Below are positions 26,769-35,485 of a DNA stretch of 64,000 bases, one piece after another (position 1 is the stretch's first letter; each line of letters starts with the position of its first letter). Source of the stretch: Cellulomonas fimi (lineage in GTDB: Bacteria; Actinomycetota; Actinomycetes; Actinomycetales; Cellulomonadaceae); assembly GCF_012952065.1 (NCBI RefSeq), contig NZ_JABCJJ010000002.1, positions 221,971 to 285,970 of the forward strand, read 5' to 3'. Under the pieces are notes generated by a model. It was not told where the DNA came from. It was given only the letters and a program-made list of their open reading frames with translations, and did not search any database. A program made the position numbers and the translations under genes.

Positions 26769-28333
26769 CCGGCACCTGGCACCGCGACGACTTGCTCCGT
26801 GGAGCCGGTCTGCACACGCTCGGCCGCTGGACCCGGGATCGTGCCATCGCCACCCCGGCACGGGTGGCGATCGACGACCGTGGTGTCAGTCTGCGCTACG
26901 CGGACCTCGACGGCCGGGCATCGGCACTCGCCCGCCGGCTGCGCGCGGCCGGGTACGGCGTCGGGGACCGGATCGCGACGATCACGGGCAACAGCGCGGA
27001 CCACGTGGTCCTGTTCTTCGCCTGCGCGCAGGCGAGGCTGGTGCTCGTGCCGCTGTCCTGGCGGCTCTCGCCCCGCGAGCTCGCCGCCCAGCTCGACCAG
27101 GCCGACCCGGCCCTGCTGCTGGTGGAGGAGGAGTTCGACGCGCTCGCCACGGCGGCGCTCGAACGCCTCGCCGCCCCTCCGGGCAGCGCGCGGCTCGGTC
27201 CCAGCGGTGTCGAACGCCGGGCACCTCGGCCGACGCGTCGGCGGGACCCGGAGAGCGCGGTCGAGCTCGACAACCGCCCGGTGCAGGACGACGACCCCCT
27301 CCTGCTCATGTTCACGTCGGGCACCGAGGGACACCCGCGCGGCGTCCTGCTCACGCACGCGAACTGCTTCTGGACCAACCTGTCGCTGGGACGCACGATC
27401 GAGATCTCGAGCCGCGACGTCGTGCTCGCGGTCCTGCCGCAGTTCCATGTCGGTGGGTGGAACATCCAGCCGCTGCTGGCGTGGTGGATGGGCGCGACGG
27501 TCGTCCTGGAGCGCACGTTCGAGCCCGACCGGGTGCTCCACCTCCTCGCCGAGCGCCGGGTGACCACGATGATGGGCGTCCCGACCAACTACCTGCTGCT
27601 CGCCGAGCACCCGGACTTCGCCACCACCGACGTGTCGAGCCTGCGGCAGGCGGTGGTCGGTGGAGCGTCGATGCCGGCGCCGCTGCTGCGGACCTGGCAC
27701 GAGCGCGGCGTCGCGCTGACGCAGGGGTACGGCCTCACCGAGGCGTCCCCCAACGTCCTGTGCCTGCCCGACGACGAGGCACGGGCCCGCGTCGGGTGCG
27801 CCGGGAAGCCGTACCCGCACGTCGAGGTCGCCCTCTGCGACGTCGTGACGGGGGAGGTCGTCGAGGGTGCCGGACGCGGTGAGCTCCTCGTGCGCGGCCC
27901 GGGGGTCTTCGCGGGGTACTTCCGCGACCCGGAGGCCACCGAACGGGCGCTCGCCGGCGGGTGGCTGCACACCGGGGATCTCGTCGAGCGGGACGAGGAC
28001 GGGTACTTCTCCGTCGTCGACCGCATCAAGGACATCTTCATCACGGGCGGGGAGAACGTCTCGCCGGCCGAGGTGGAGGCGGTGCTCGCACGCCACCCCG
28101 CGGTCGCCGAGGCCGCCGTCGTGGGCGTCCCCGACGCGCGTTGGGGCGAGGTGGGCGTGGCCCACGTCGTGCTGCGACGCGGCGTCGCGACGGACTCCGA
28201 GGACCTGCGTGCGCACTGCGCGCGGGAGCTCGCCGCCTTCAAGGTGCCGACGCAGATCCGGTTCGTCCCGTCGCTGCCGCACACCAGCCTCGACAAGATC
28301 TCCCGCCACACCCTTCTCAAGGAGCTCGTGTGA
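26765..28333 (+). CDS. AMP-forming acyl-CoA synthetase
   Basis: A 522-residue member of the ANL superfamily: P-loop FTSGTEGHPRGV (about 183-194), GYGLTEASPNV (about 321), LHTGDL (about 401), DRIKDIFITGGENVSP (about 418-433), and a C-terminal catalytic-lysine region SLDKISRHTL. It would activate a carboxylic acid as its CoA ester. Within the operon the acid could be 3-hydroxybutyrate, acetoacetate or a related short acid, but medium-chain acids cannot be excluded. GTG start overlaps the livM2 stop by 4 bases. Confidence 0.82.
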   Translation: MTGTWHRDDLLRGAGLHTLGRWTRDRAIATPARVAIDDRGVSLRYADLDGRASALARRLRAAGYGVGDRIATITGNSADHVVLFFACAQARLVLVPLSWRLSPRELAAQLDQADPALLLVEEEFDALATAALERLAAPPGSARLGPSGVERRAPRPTRRRDPESAVELDNRPVQDDDPLLLMFTSGTEGHPRGVLLTHANCFWTNLSLGRTIEISSRDVVLAVLPQFHVGGWNIQPLLAWWMGATVVLERTFEPDRVLHLLAERRVTTMMGVPTNYLLLAEHPDFATTDVSSLRQAVVGGASMPAPLLRTWHERGVALTQGYGLTEASPNVLCLPDDEARARVGCAGKPYPHVEVALCDVVTGEVVEGAGRGELLVRGPGVFAGYFRDPEATERALAGGWLHTGDLVERDEDGYFSVVDRIKDIFITGGENVSPAEVEAVLARHPAVAEAAVVGVPDARWGEVGVAHVVLRRGVATDSEDLRAHCARELAAFKVPTQIRFVPSLPHTSLDKISRHTLLKELV

Positions 28334-29067
28334 CTGCCGTCCCGCGCACCGTGCCGCGCGCGGCGCCCCGGACGGCCCGCGGCAACCGCACGCGTGCCAG
28401 GCTCGTCGAGTCGGCCGAGCAGGTGTTCGCCGACGTCGGGTACCACGACGCGTCGATCGTCAAGATCACGGAGCACGCCGGCGTCGGCCTGGGCACCTTC
28501 TACCTGTACTTCGACGGCAAGCTGGAGATCTTCGACGAGGTCGTCGAGGACCTCAACCGGCGGGTGCGGCACGCCATGGCCGAGGCCACCGAGGCCGCGC
28601 CGAACCGCATCGAGGCCGAGCGGGCGGGGTTCCGGGCCTTTTTCCGGTTCACGGCCGAGCACCCCGCGCTGTACCGCATCGTGCGGCAGGCGGAGTTCGT
28701 GTCGCCGGCGGCGTTCCGGATGCACTACACCCGCATCGTCGAGGGGTACATCGAGGGCCTCACGGCCGCCCGGGCGTCCGGTGAGATCGGTGACGTCGAC
28801 CCCACCGTCGCCGCCTGGGTGCTCATGGGCATCGGCGAGCTCGTCGGCATGCGCTGGGTCCGGTGGGCCGCGGCGGGAGCCATGGACTCGGACTCGGAGC
28901 CCGGGCCCGCCGACACCATGGACGTCCCCCCGGACGTCTTCGACCAGGTGATGGGCTTCATCCAGCGCGGGCTCGCCGCGGTGGCCCTGGACCGACAGGA
29001 CCCGCAGGACGGGCACCACCCGCACGACACGGACGACAGGTCGGACGACAGGACGGAGCAGACATGA
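28330..29067 (+). CDS. TetR-family transcriptional regulator
   Basis: A 245-residue regulator. The N-terminal helix-turn-helix (about residues 22-67) reads ARLVESAEQVFADVGYHDASIVKITEHAGVGLGTFYLYFDGKLEIFDEVV in pattern, followed by a helical ligand domain (FRFTAEHPALYRIVRQAEFV). The Asp/His-rich tail is low-complexity. It is embedded in the operon with 4-base overlaps on both sides, so it is likely an autoregulating repressor; the dyad at 21819-21838 is a candidate site. Effectors of related regulators are often acyl-CoAs. Confidence 0.85.
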   Translation: MTAVPRTVPRAAPRTARGNRTRARLVESAEQVFADVGYHDASIVKITEHAGVGLGTFYLYFDGKLEIFDEVVEDLNRRVRHAMAEATEAAPNRIEAERAGFRAFFRFTAEHPALYRIVRQAEFVSPAAFRMHYTRIVEGYIEGLTAARASGEIGDVDPTVAAWVLMGIGELVGMRWVRWAAAGAMDSDSEPGPADTMDVPPDVFDQVMGFIQRGLAAVALDRQDPQDGHHPHDTDDRSDDRTEQT

Positions 29068-29828
29068 CGGCGACGAGCGCGGCCGGGAGCTTGGCCGGCC
29101 GCACCGCGACGGTGACGGGGGGCGCGAGCGGCATCGGCGCGGCATGCGCGCGCGAGCTCGCGGCGCGCGGTGCGCACGTGACCGTCGCCGACCTGGACGG
29201 CCCCGCTGCCAAGGCCCTGGCCGACGAGGTGGGCGGGACGGCGTGGGAGGTCGACCTGGCCGACACGGACGCCCTGGCCGACCACGTGCTGGACACGGAC
29301 ATCCTCGTCAACAACGCGGGCGTCCAGCGGGTGAGCCCGCTCGAGGAGTTCGCCGTCGCCGACTTCCGGCTCATCACCCGGCTCATGCTCGAGTCGCCGT
29401 TCCTCCTGATCCGCTCGGCGCTGCCGGGGATGTACCGGCGCGGGTGGGGCCGCGTCATCAACCTGTCGTCGGTCCACGGGCTCGTCGCCTCCCCCTACAA
29501 GGGTGCGTACGTCGCTGCCAAGCACGGTCTCGAGGGGCTGTCGAAGGTGACCGCGCTCGAGGGCGGCCCGCACGGCGTCACGAGCAACTGCGTGAACCCG
29601 GGCTACGTGCGCACGCCGCTCGTCGAGCGGCAGATCGCCGACCAGGCCCGGGTGCACGGGATCCCGGAGTCCGAGGTGCTCGCCAAGGTCCTGCTCACGG
29701 AGAGCGCGATCAAGCGCCTCGTGGAGCCGTCCGAGGTCGCGGGCGTCGTCGCGTACCTCGCGGGCGACGAGGCAGGCATGGTCACGGGCGCGTCCTGGGT
29801 GATCGACGGCGGATGGAGCGCACGGTGA
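29064..29828 (+). CDS. 3-hydroxybutyrate dehydrogenase (SDR family)
   Basis: A 254-residue short-chain dehydrogenase: TGGASGIG (18-25), NNAG (83-86), Ser135/136, Tyr149 and Lys153. Segments such as LVNNAGVQRVSPLEEF, HGLVASPYKGAYVAAKHGLEGLSKV and SNCVNPGYVRTPLVERQI match D-3-hydroxybutyrate dehydrogenases and the paralogue at 15080-15865. Converts 3-hydroxybutyrate to acetoacetate with NAD. Followed in the operon by the CoA-transferase and thiolase that would consume acetoacetate, which strengthens the assignment. Confidence 0.87.
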   Translation: MTATSAAGSLAGRTATVTGGASGIGAACARELAARGAHVTVADLDGPAAKALADEVGGTAWEVDLADTDALADHVLDTDILVNNAGVQRVSPLEEFAVADFRLITRLMLESPFLLIRSALPGMYRRGWGRVINLSSVHGLVASPYKGAYVAAKHGLEGLSKVTALEGGPHGVTSNCVNPGYVRTPLVERQIADQARVHGIPESEVLAKVLLTESAIKRLVEPSEVAGVVAYLAGDEAGMVTGASWVIDGGWSAR

Positions 29829-30784
29829 CGGCCGTGAGCGAGGGCTACCGGACCTTGGACGTCCCGGTGCGCGGCGGTCGGCTGCGCGTCGGCGTGTGGG
29901 GTCCTGAGGATGCTGGCGCCCCGACGATCCTGGCGGTGCACGGGGTCACGGCGTCGCACCGCGCGTGGCCCATGGTGGCCGCGGCCCTGCCCGGTGTCCG
30001 GGTCATCGCCCCGGACCTGCGCGGGCGCGGGCGCAGCGCGCACCTCCCGGGACCGTACGGGATGCCGCAGCACGCGGACGACCTCGCGGCGGTCCTCGAC
30101 GCGCTCGGCGTGCGGCGCACGGTCGTGGTGGGGCACTCGATGGGGGCCTTCGTCTCGGCCGTGTTCGCCCACCGGCACGCCGACCGCGTGCGCTCGCTCG
30201 TCCTCATCGACGGCGGCCTGCCGCTCGCGGCGCCTCCGGGCCTGACGGGTGACGCGCTCGTGCGCGCCATCCTCGGGCCGGCGGCGGAGCGGCTCGCCAT
30301 GACGTTCCCGGACCGGGCGAGCTACCGGGCGTTCTGGCGCGCGCACCCCGCCTTCGGCGAGGGGTGGAACGACACCATGGCCCAGTACGTCGACTACGAC
30401 CTCGAGGGCGTCGAGCCCGAGCTGCACCCGGCGACCGCCTACGCCGCGGTCGAGGAGGACACGGCCGAGCTGCACTCGGGCCCGTCGCTGGTGGCCGCGC
30501 TCGACGGGCTGGTGCACCCGACGGTGTTCCTGCGGGCGCCGCGTGGCCTCATGGACGAGCCGCCCGGCCTATACTCCCCGGACCAGGTGACCGTCTGGTC
30601 CGGTCGTCTGCCCGTCCTGCGCGCCGTCGAGGTCGACGACGTGAACCACTACACGATCATCATGAGCGACCACGGCGTCGACGCCGTCACCGCCGAGATC
30701 CGCCAGGCGCTCGCTGCGTCCGGCGAACCGGTCGGCGCCGTCGGCGGACGCGGCGCGGAGCACCCTGCGGAGGTACACCCATGA
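29825..30784 (+). CDS. alpha/beta hydrolase
   Basis: A 319-residue alpha/beta hydrolase with [12 protein letters not shown], nucleophile elbow GHSMGA (Ser105) and the late histidine region [11 protein letters not shown]. There is no signal peptide, so it acts inside the cell. It sits between the 3-hydroxybutyrate dehydrogenase and CoA-transferase genes, coupled by 4-base overlaps on both sides. A role in cutting an imported 3-hydroxybutyrate ester or short oligomer fits the context, but the sequence does not prove it. Confidence 0.82.
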   Translation: MTAVSEGYRTLDVPVRGGRLRVGVWGPEDAGAPTILAVHGVTASHRAWPMVAAALPGVRVIAPDLRGRGRSAHLPGPYGMPQHADDLAAVLDALGVRRTVVVGHSMGAFVSAVFAHRHADRVRSLVLIDGGLPLAAPPGLTGDALVRAILGPAAERLAMTFPDRASYRAFWRAHPAFGEGWNDTMAQYVDYDLEGVEPELHPATAYAAVEEDTAELHSGPSLVAALDGLVHPTVFLRAPRGLMDEPPGLYSPDQVTVWSGRLPVLRAVEVDDVNHYTIIMSDHGVDAVTAEIRQALAASGEPVGAVGGRGAEHPAEVHP

Positions 30785-31566
30785 GCGGGCTCGACAAGGT
30801 CATCGGCTCGGCGGAGGAGGCGGTCGCGGACGTCACCGACGGCGCCACGCTCGCCGTCGGCGGGTTCGGGCTCTCGGGCAACCCGATCGCCCTCATCGAG
30901 GCGATCCTGGCCAACGGTGCGCGCGAGCTCACGGTCGTCAGCAACAACTGCGGGACGGACAGCTTCGGCCTCGGTGTGCTGCTCGGCGCGGGCCGGATCC
31001 GCAAGATGATCTCGTCGTACGTCGGCGAAAACAAGGAGTTCGAGCGCCAGTTCCTCTCGGGCGAGCTCGAGCTCGAGCTCACGCCGCAGGGCACGCTGGC
31101 GGAGAAGCTGCGCGCCGGAGGCTCGGGGATCGCGGCCTTCTGGACGCAGACCGGTGTCGGCACGCAGGTCGCCGAGGGCGGGCTGCCGCGCCGGTACGAC
31201 GGCGCGGGCGGGATCGCGGTCGCGTCGCAGCCGAAGGAGGTGCGCAGCTTCACGGTCCGGGGCGAGGAGCGCGAGCACGTCCTCGAGGAGGCCATCGCCA
31301 CGGACTTCGCGCTCGTCCACGCGCTGCGCGGCGACCGTCACGGCAACCTCGTCTTCAACAAGTCGGCCCGGAACTTCTCGCCCGTCGCCGCGATGGCCGG
31401 ACGCATCACCATCGCCCAGGTGGAGGAGCTCGTCGAGCCGGGCGAGATCGACCCCGACGCGGTCCACCTGCCGGGCGTCTTCGTGCACCGCGTGGTCGAG
31501 GTGGGCCACGACATCCCGAAGCCCATCGAGAAGCGCACCGTCCGCGCGTCGAACCAGGAGGCGTGA
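30781..31566 (+). CDS. scoA: 3-oxoacid CoA-transferase subunit A
   Basis: A 261-residue alpha subunit: [74 protein letters not shown] and FWTQTGVGT are the SCOT/ScoA pattern. With ScoB it moves CoA from succinyl-CoA to acetoacetate. ATGA overlap with the hydrolase and GTGA overlap with scoB. Confidence 0.92.
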   Translation: MSGLDKVIGSAEEAVADVTDGATLAVGGFGLSGNPIALIEAILANGARELTVVSNNCGTDSFGLGVLLGAGRIRKMISSYVGENKEFERQFLSGELELELTPQGTLAEKLRAGGSGIAAFWTQTGVGTQVAEGGLPRRYDGAGGIAVASQPKEVRSFTVRGEEREHVLEEAIATDFALVHALRGDRHGNLVFNKSARNFSPVAAMAGRITIAQVEELVEPGEIDPDAVHLPGVFVHRVVEVGHDIPKPIEKRTVRASNQEA

Positions 31567-32231
31567 GCATGGCCCTGACCCGCGAGCAGATGGCGGCGCG
31601 TGCCGCGCTGGAGCTGGAGCACGGCTCCTACGTCAACCTGGGGATCGGCCTGCCGACCCTCGTGCCGAACTACGTGCCCGCGGACCGGCACGTCGTCCTG
31701 CAGTCGGAGAACGGCATCCTCGGCGTCGGGCCCTACCCGACCGACGACGCGGTCGACCCGGACCTGATCAACGCCGGGAAGGAGACCGTCACGGTGCTCC
31801 CCGGCGCCGCGTTCTTCGACTCGGCGCTGAGCTTCGGGATGATCCGAGGCGGCAAGGTCGCCGCGGCGATCCTGGGCGGGATGCAGGTCTCGGTCCGGGG
31901 GGACCTGGCCAACTGGATGATCCCCGGCAAGATGGTCAAGGGCCCGGGAGGTGCGATGGACCTCGTCCACGGCGCGGGCAAGGTCATCGTCCTCATGGAG
32001 CACCGCGCGCGCGACGGCTCGCCCAAGATCCTCCACGAGTGCTCGCTGCCCCTGACCGGGCGCGGTGTCGTCAACCGCATCATCACCGACCTCGCCGTCA
32101 TCGACGTCACCCCCGACGGACTCGTCCTGCGCGAGCTGGCGCCCGGTGTCACGGTCGACGAGGTCCGCGCCGCCACCGAGCCCGAGCTCGCCGTCGACCC
32201 CGACCTCAGCGAGGTCCCGGTCCCCGTCTGA
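31563..32231 (+). CDS. scoB: 3-oxoacid CoA-transferase subunit B
   Basis: A 222-residue beta subunit carrying the catalytic glutamate in [11 protein letters not shown] (Glu49 from GTG 31563). Also [17 protein letters not shown] and [12 protein letters not shown]. An ATG two codons later (31569) is the alternative start. Followed by a 12-bp hairpin before the thiolase gene. Confidence 0.92.
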   Translation: MSMALTREQMAARAALELEHGSYVNLGIGLPTLVPNYVPADRHVVLQSENGILGVGPYPTDDAVDPDLINAGKETVTVLPGAAFFDSALSFGMIRGGKVAAAILGGMQVSVRGDLANWMIPGKMVKGPGGAMDLVHGAGKVIVLMEHRARDGSPKILHECSLPLTGRGVVNRIITDLAVIDVTPDGLVLRELAPGVTVDEVRAATEPELAVDPDLSEVPVPV

Positions 32232-32238
32232 CGAGCTC

Positions 32239-32277
32239 ACCGGACGCGCGTGCGCACAGAGCCCGCGCGCGTCCGGT
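32239..32277 (+). terminator. 12-bp hairpin between scoB and the thiolase gene
   Basis: ACCGGACGCGCG (32239-32250) and CGCGCGTCCGGT (32266-32277) pair perfectly around a 15-base loop. No T-run. It may be a partial terminator or processing site; the thiolase has its own ribosome site downstream. Confidence 0.6.
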
Positions 32278-32319
32278 CCGCCCTCGAGAGCCGACCCACC
32301 CGCACCAGGAGTGATTCGC

Positions 32320-33507
32320 ATGTCCGACCGTGATGAGATCGTCGTCCTCTCCGCCACCCGCACGCCGCAGGGCCGGATCTCCGGCCAGCTCGCCTCGCTG
32401 ACGGCCGTGCAGCTCGGCGCCGTCGCCGTGCGCGCGGCCCTCGAGCGGTCGGGCCTGGGCCCCGAGGCCGTCGACGCCGTGGTGATGGGTCAGGTCCTCC
32501 AGGCGGGCGCGGGGCAGAACCCCGCCCGGCAGACCGCGATCGCGGCCGGCATCGGGTGGGACGTGCCGACCGTCACGGTGAACAAGGTGTGCCTCTCGGG
32601 GCTCGCCGCGATCATCGAGGCGTCGCGCATGATCCGGCTCGGCGACGCGGACGTCGTCGTGGCGGGCGGGCAGGAGTCGATGACGAACGCGCCCTACCTG
32701 CTGCCCGGCGCGCGCAACGGCTGGAAGTTCGGCAGCGTCGCGGCGCTCGACCACACCGACCACGACGGCCTGACCGACGCCTTCGACCAGGAGTCCATGG
32801 GCTCGTCGACCGAGCGCCACAACAAGGGTCTGCAGCTCACGCGCGAGGCGCAGGACGAGGTGGCGGCCCGGTCGCACCAGCGCGCCGCGGCCGCGTGGGA
32901 GTCGGGCGCCTTCGACGACGAGATCGCCGAGGTCAGCGTCCCGCAGCGCAAGGGCGACCCGATCGTGATCCGGACGGACGAGGGCATCCGCCCGGACACG
33001 ACCGTCGAGACCCTCGCGCGGCTCCGGCCTGCGTTCTCGCCCGACGGCACCATCACCGCCGGCAACTCGTCGCAGCTGACGGACGGCGCTGCCGCCGTCG
33101 TGCTCACCACGCGCGCCAACGCCGAGGCCAAGGGCCTCACCTGGCTCGCGACGCTCGGGGCGTACGGCCAGGTCGCAGGCCCCGACAACTCGCTCCACGC
33201 GCAGCCGTCCCAGGCCATCAAGGCTGCGCTCGCGCGCGCGGGCTGGACGGCCGACGAGCTCGACGTGATCGAGATCAACGAGGCGTTCGCCGCGGTGGCG
33301 GTCCAGTCGATGCTCGAGCTCGGGGTGTCGAGCGACAAGGTCAACCTCCACGGGGGCGCGATCTCGCTGGGCCACCCGATCGGCGCCTCTGGTGCGCGCC
33401 TCGTGGTCCACGCGGCGCACGAGCTCGCGCGCCGTGGTGGCGGCCGCGCCGCCGTCGCGCTGTGCGGCGGCGGCGGTCAGGGCGACGCGCTGCTGCTCCA
33501 CCGCTGA
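32320..33507 (+). CDS. acetyl-CoA C-acetyltransferase (thiolase)
   Basis: A 395-residue thiolase with all catalytic residues: Cys91 (NKVCLSGL), His352 (GHPIGASG) and Cys382 (LCGGGGQG), plus NEAFAAV. Splits acetoacetyl-CoA into two acetyl-CoA, the last step of the route encoded by this operon. ATG 32320 with AGGAG upstream; it is separated from scoB by 88 bases with a hairpin, so its expression may differ from the coupled genes. Confidence 0.92.
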   Translation: MSDRDEIVVLSATRTPQGRISGQLASLTAVQLGAVAVRAALERSGLGPEAVDAVVMGQVLQAGAGQNPARQTAIAAGIGWDVPTVTVNKVCLSGLAAIIEASRMIRLGDADVVVAGGQESMTNAPYLLPGARNGWKFGSVAALDHTDHDGLTDAFDQESMGSSTERHNKGLQLTREAQDEVAARSHQRAAAAWESGAFDDEIAEVSVPQRKGDPIVIRTDEGIRPDTTVETLARLRPAFSPDGTITAGNSSQLTDGAAAVVLTTRANAEAKGLTWLATLGAYGQVAGPDNSLHAQPSQAIKAALARAGWTADELDVIEINEAFAAVAVQSMLELGVSSDKVNLHGGAISLGHPIGASGARLVVHAAHELARRGGGRAAVALCGGGGQGDALLLHR

Positions 33508-33530
33508 GGGGCGGCACTCCACACCGCGCC

Positions 33531-33622
33531 CGAGACCGCCCCGCCCCGCCCGAGACCGCCCCGCCCCGGCCGAGACCGCCCCGCCCCGGCCGAGACCACC
33601 CGCCCCGCCCGAGACCACCCGC
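33531..33622. repeat. 20-bp tandem repeat (cgagaccgccccgccccgcc)
   Basis: Four to five units of about 20 bp between the convergent thiolase and molybdoenzyme genes. The period is not a multiple of three, fitting a non-coding stretch. Confidence 0.85.
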
Positions 33623-33646
33623 CCGGCGACGAGCGGCTGAGCACGC

Positions 33647-35272
33647 CTACTCGACGGTGACGTCGACGGCATGCCAGCCGCTCGCGCCGTCCGGGGCCGG
33701 GCTCGCGCGCTCGGCGGTCTGCACGCGGTCGGTCCCGTCCGTCGCGCGGACCGTCAGCCGGTGGTCGCCCGAGCTGGCGTCCCACCGGTAGGACCACTGG
33801 CGCCAGGTGTCGACGGACGCCTCCGCCGCCAGGGCGGCGGGCTCCCACGCGCCGTCGTCCACCCGCACCTCGACGCCGGTGATGCCGCGGTGCTGCGCCC
33901 AGGCGGTGCCGGCGACGACGACGGGTCCTGCGCGCAGCGGGGTGCCGGGCCGGGGCACCTCGATGCGCGACGCCGTCTTGATCGGGCCCTCGGCGGACCA
34001 GCCTCGGTCGGTCCAGTAGGCGCGACGGTCGGCGAAGCGGGTGACCTCGAGGTCGACCACCCACTTGGTCGCCGAGACGTAGCCGTACAGCCCCGGCACG
34101 ACCATCCGGACCGGGAAGCCGTGGGCGAGCGGGAGGGGCTCGTCGTTCATCCCGACCGCCAGCAGCGCGTCCCGCGAGTCCGTCAGCACCGCGAGCGGCG
34201 TCGACGCGGTGAACCCGTCCGCGCTCGTCGACAGCACCATGTCCGCCTCGGGCCGAGGCCGGGCGCGCGCGAGGAGCTCGCGGGTCGGGTACCCGAGCCA
34301 CTTCGCGTTGCCGACGAGGTCGCCGCCCACGGGGTTCGACACGCACGCCAGGGTCACCCAGGCCTCGACGAGGTCCGACCCCATCAGCTCGGCGAACGTC
34401 AGCGTCACGTCCTGCTCGACGAGGCCGTGCACGCGCAGCTCCCAGGTCCCGGGGTCGACCTGCGGCACGAGGAGGGCGGTGTCGATCCGGTAGAAGTCGG
34501 AGCTCGGGGTCACGAACGGCACGACGCCGGGCGCCCCGGCCTCGACGCCGGCCGGGAGCGGGGGCGCCGCCCGGGCAGGCCGGGGGAGCCGCAGCGCGGC
34601 CCGGGCCGCATCGGCGGTGCGCACGACCTGACCGAGCAGCCGGCCACCCGCGGTCGAGACGGCAGCCATGCCCGCCGCGACCAGGGCGGCGGTGAGGAAG
34701 GAGCGTCGAGCGAGCGCACCGGGCGGGGGCAGCGGACGGAGGTCGACGGCGGCGGTCTCGGCCGGGACCGGCGCGGCGGGCGGATCCGGGATCCGGCGCA
34801 GGAGCGACCGCAGGGCGACGAGCCCCGCCGCGCCGCCGACGATGCTGGGGACCGGAGCCAACGCGCCGGCGTCGCCCCGGGACATCGCGGCGAGCCCGCC
34901 GACCGCAGCGAGCGCCATGACGAGCGTCGCCCCGAGCCCCCAGCGCCGGCGGGCCAGCACGCCCGCCAGCGCGGCGAGCGCCGCGACGACGAGCGCCATC
35001 CCGACCAGCAGAGCCACCTTGTCGGCGGTGCCGAACACCGCGATCGCCGCATCCTTGAGCCAGGCCGGCGTGAGGTCGATGAACGCCTCGCCGACGGCGA
35101 TCAGCGGGGTGCCCTCCGGCGCCACCAGCGCGGCGACGAGGTGCGCGACGCCGAGCGTCACGGCGGCCGCGAGGACCCCGGCGAGGGCCGCGAGCCCGCG
35201 CGCGACGGCGACCGGGACGGACCCGGCGTGCTGGTCGCGCGACCCGGCCGTCGTCGGCGTGGTGAGGCGCAT
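33647..35272 (-). CDS. sulfite-oxidase-like molybdopterin oxidoreductase, membrane-anchored
   Basis: A 541-residue protein. The N-terminal third has four or five hydrophobic segments (about residues 15-150), then a basic RRSFLTAALVAAGMAAVSTAGG segment near 200, then the soluble domain: DFYRIDTALLVPQVDPGTWEL, molybdenum ligand Cys310 in VTLACVSNPVGGDLVG, FPVRMVVPGLYGYVSATKWV, and a C-terminal immunoglobulin-like dimerisation part (VEVRVDDGAWEPA). Likely oxidises or reduces a substrate outside the cytoplasm; the electron partner is not visible. It is consistent with the MoeZ/MoaD genes at 17.7-20 kb. No Shine-Dalgarno; a GATACT hexamer lies 7 bases upstream. Confidence 0.87.
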   Translation of the reverse strand: MRLTTPTTAGSRDQHAGSVPVAVARGLAALAGVLAAAVTLGVAHLVAALVAPEGTPLIAVGEAFIDLTPAWLKDAAIAVFGTADKVALLVGMALVVAALAALAGVLARRRWGLGATLVMALAAVGGLAAMSRGDAGALAPVPSIVGGAAGLVALRSLLRRIPDPPAAPVPAETAAVDLRPLPPPGALARRSFLTAALVAAGMAAVSTAGGRLLGQVVRTADAARAALRLPRPARAAPPLPAGVEAGAPGVVPFVTPSSDFYRIDTALLVPQVDPGTWELRVHGLVEQDVTLTFAELMGSDLVEAWVTLACVSNPVGGDLVGNAKWLGYPTRELLARARPRPEADMVLSTSADGFTASTPLAVLTDSRDALLAVGMNDEPLPLAHGFPVRMVVPGLYGYVSATKWVVDLEVTRFADRRAYWTDRGWSAEGPIKTASRIEVPRPGTPLRAGPVVVAGTAWAQHRGITGVEVRVDDGAWEPAALAAEASVDTWRQWSYRWDASSGDHRLTVRATDGTDRVQTAERASPAPDGASGWHAVDVTVE

Positions 35273-35285
35273 ACCGACGAGTATC
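35273..35285 (-). promoter_or_regulatory. putative leaderless promoter of the molybdoenzyme gene
   Basis: On the minus strand GATACT (35285-35280) is followed by 7 bases and the ATG at 35272. Confidence 0.5.
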
Positions 35286-35360
35286 CGGCCGCTGACCAGC
35301 CTGCGTCGGGTGGTAGGCCAGGAGAGGAGGCCAGGCCAGGGAAGGGCCCGTAGGTACCCA

Positions 35361-35400
35361 CAGGCCCGGCGGGAGCAGGGGGGACTCACCGCCGGGCCTG
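35361..35400 (-). terminator. tandem terminator, hairpin 2
   Basis: CAGGCCCGGCGG (35361-35372) pairs perfectly with CCGCCGGGCCTG (35389-35400). The 16-base loop gagcaggggggactca is nearly the same as that of the neighbouring hairpin. It lies downstream of the YhgE-like gene on the minus strand. Confidence 0.75.
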
Positions 35401-35405
35401 GTCGG

Positions 35406-35449
35406 CGGCGGGTCCCGCGGGAGCAGGGGAACTCTCGCGGGACCCGCCG
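35406..35449 (-). terminator. tandem terminator, hairpin 1
   Basis: A 14-bp perfect stem (35406-35419 with 35436-35449, core GGCGGGTCCCGCG) with a 16-base loop ggagcaggggaactct. The first hairpin met by a transcript leaving the YhgE-like gene, whose stop is at 35486. The stem sequence differs from hairpin 2 while the loop is shared. Confidence 0.75.
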
Positions 35450-35485
35450 GTCGTGCGCGTCAGCCCGGCTGACGCGGGTCGTGGC

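Noticed and set aside
33508..33646. Small gene in the thiolase-molybdoenzyme gap
   Set aside because: The stretch is almost entirely a 20-bp repeat with no start plus ribosome site.
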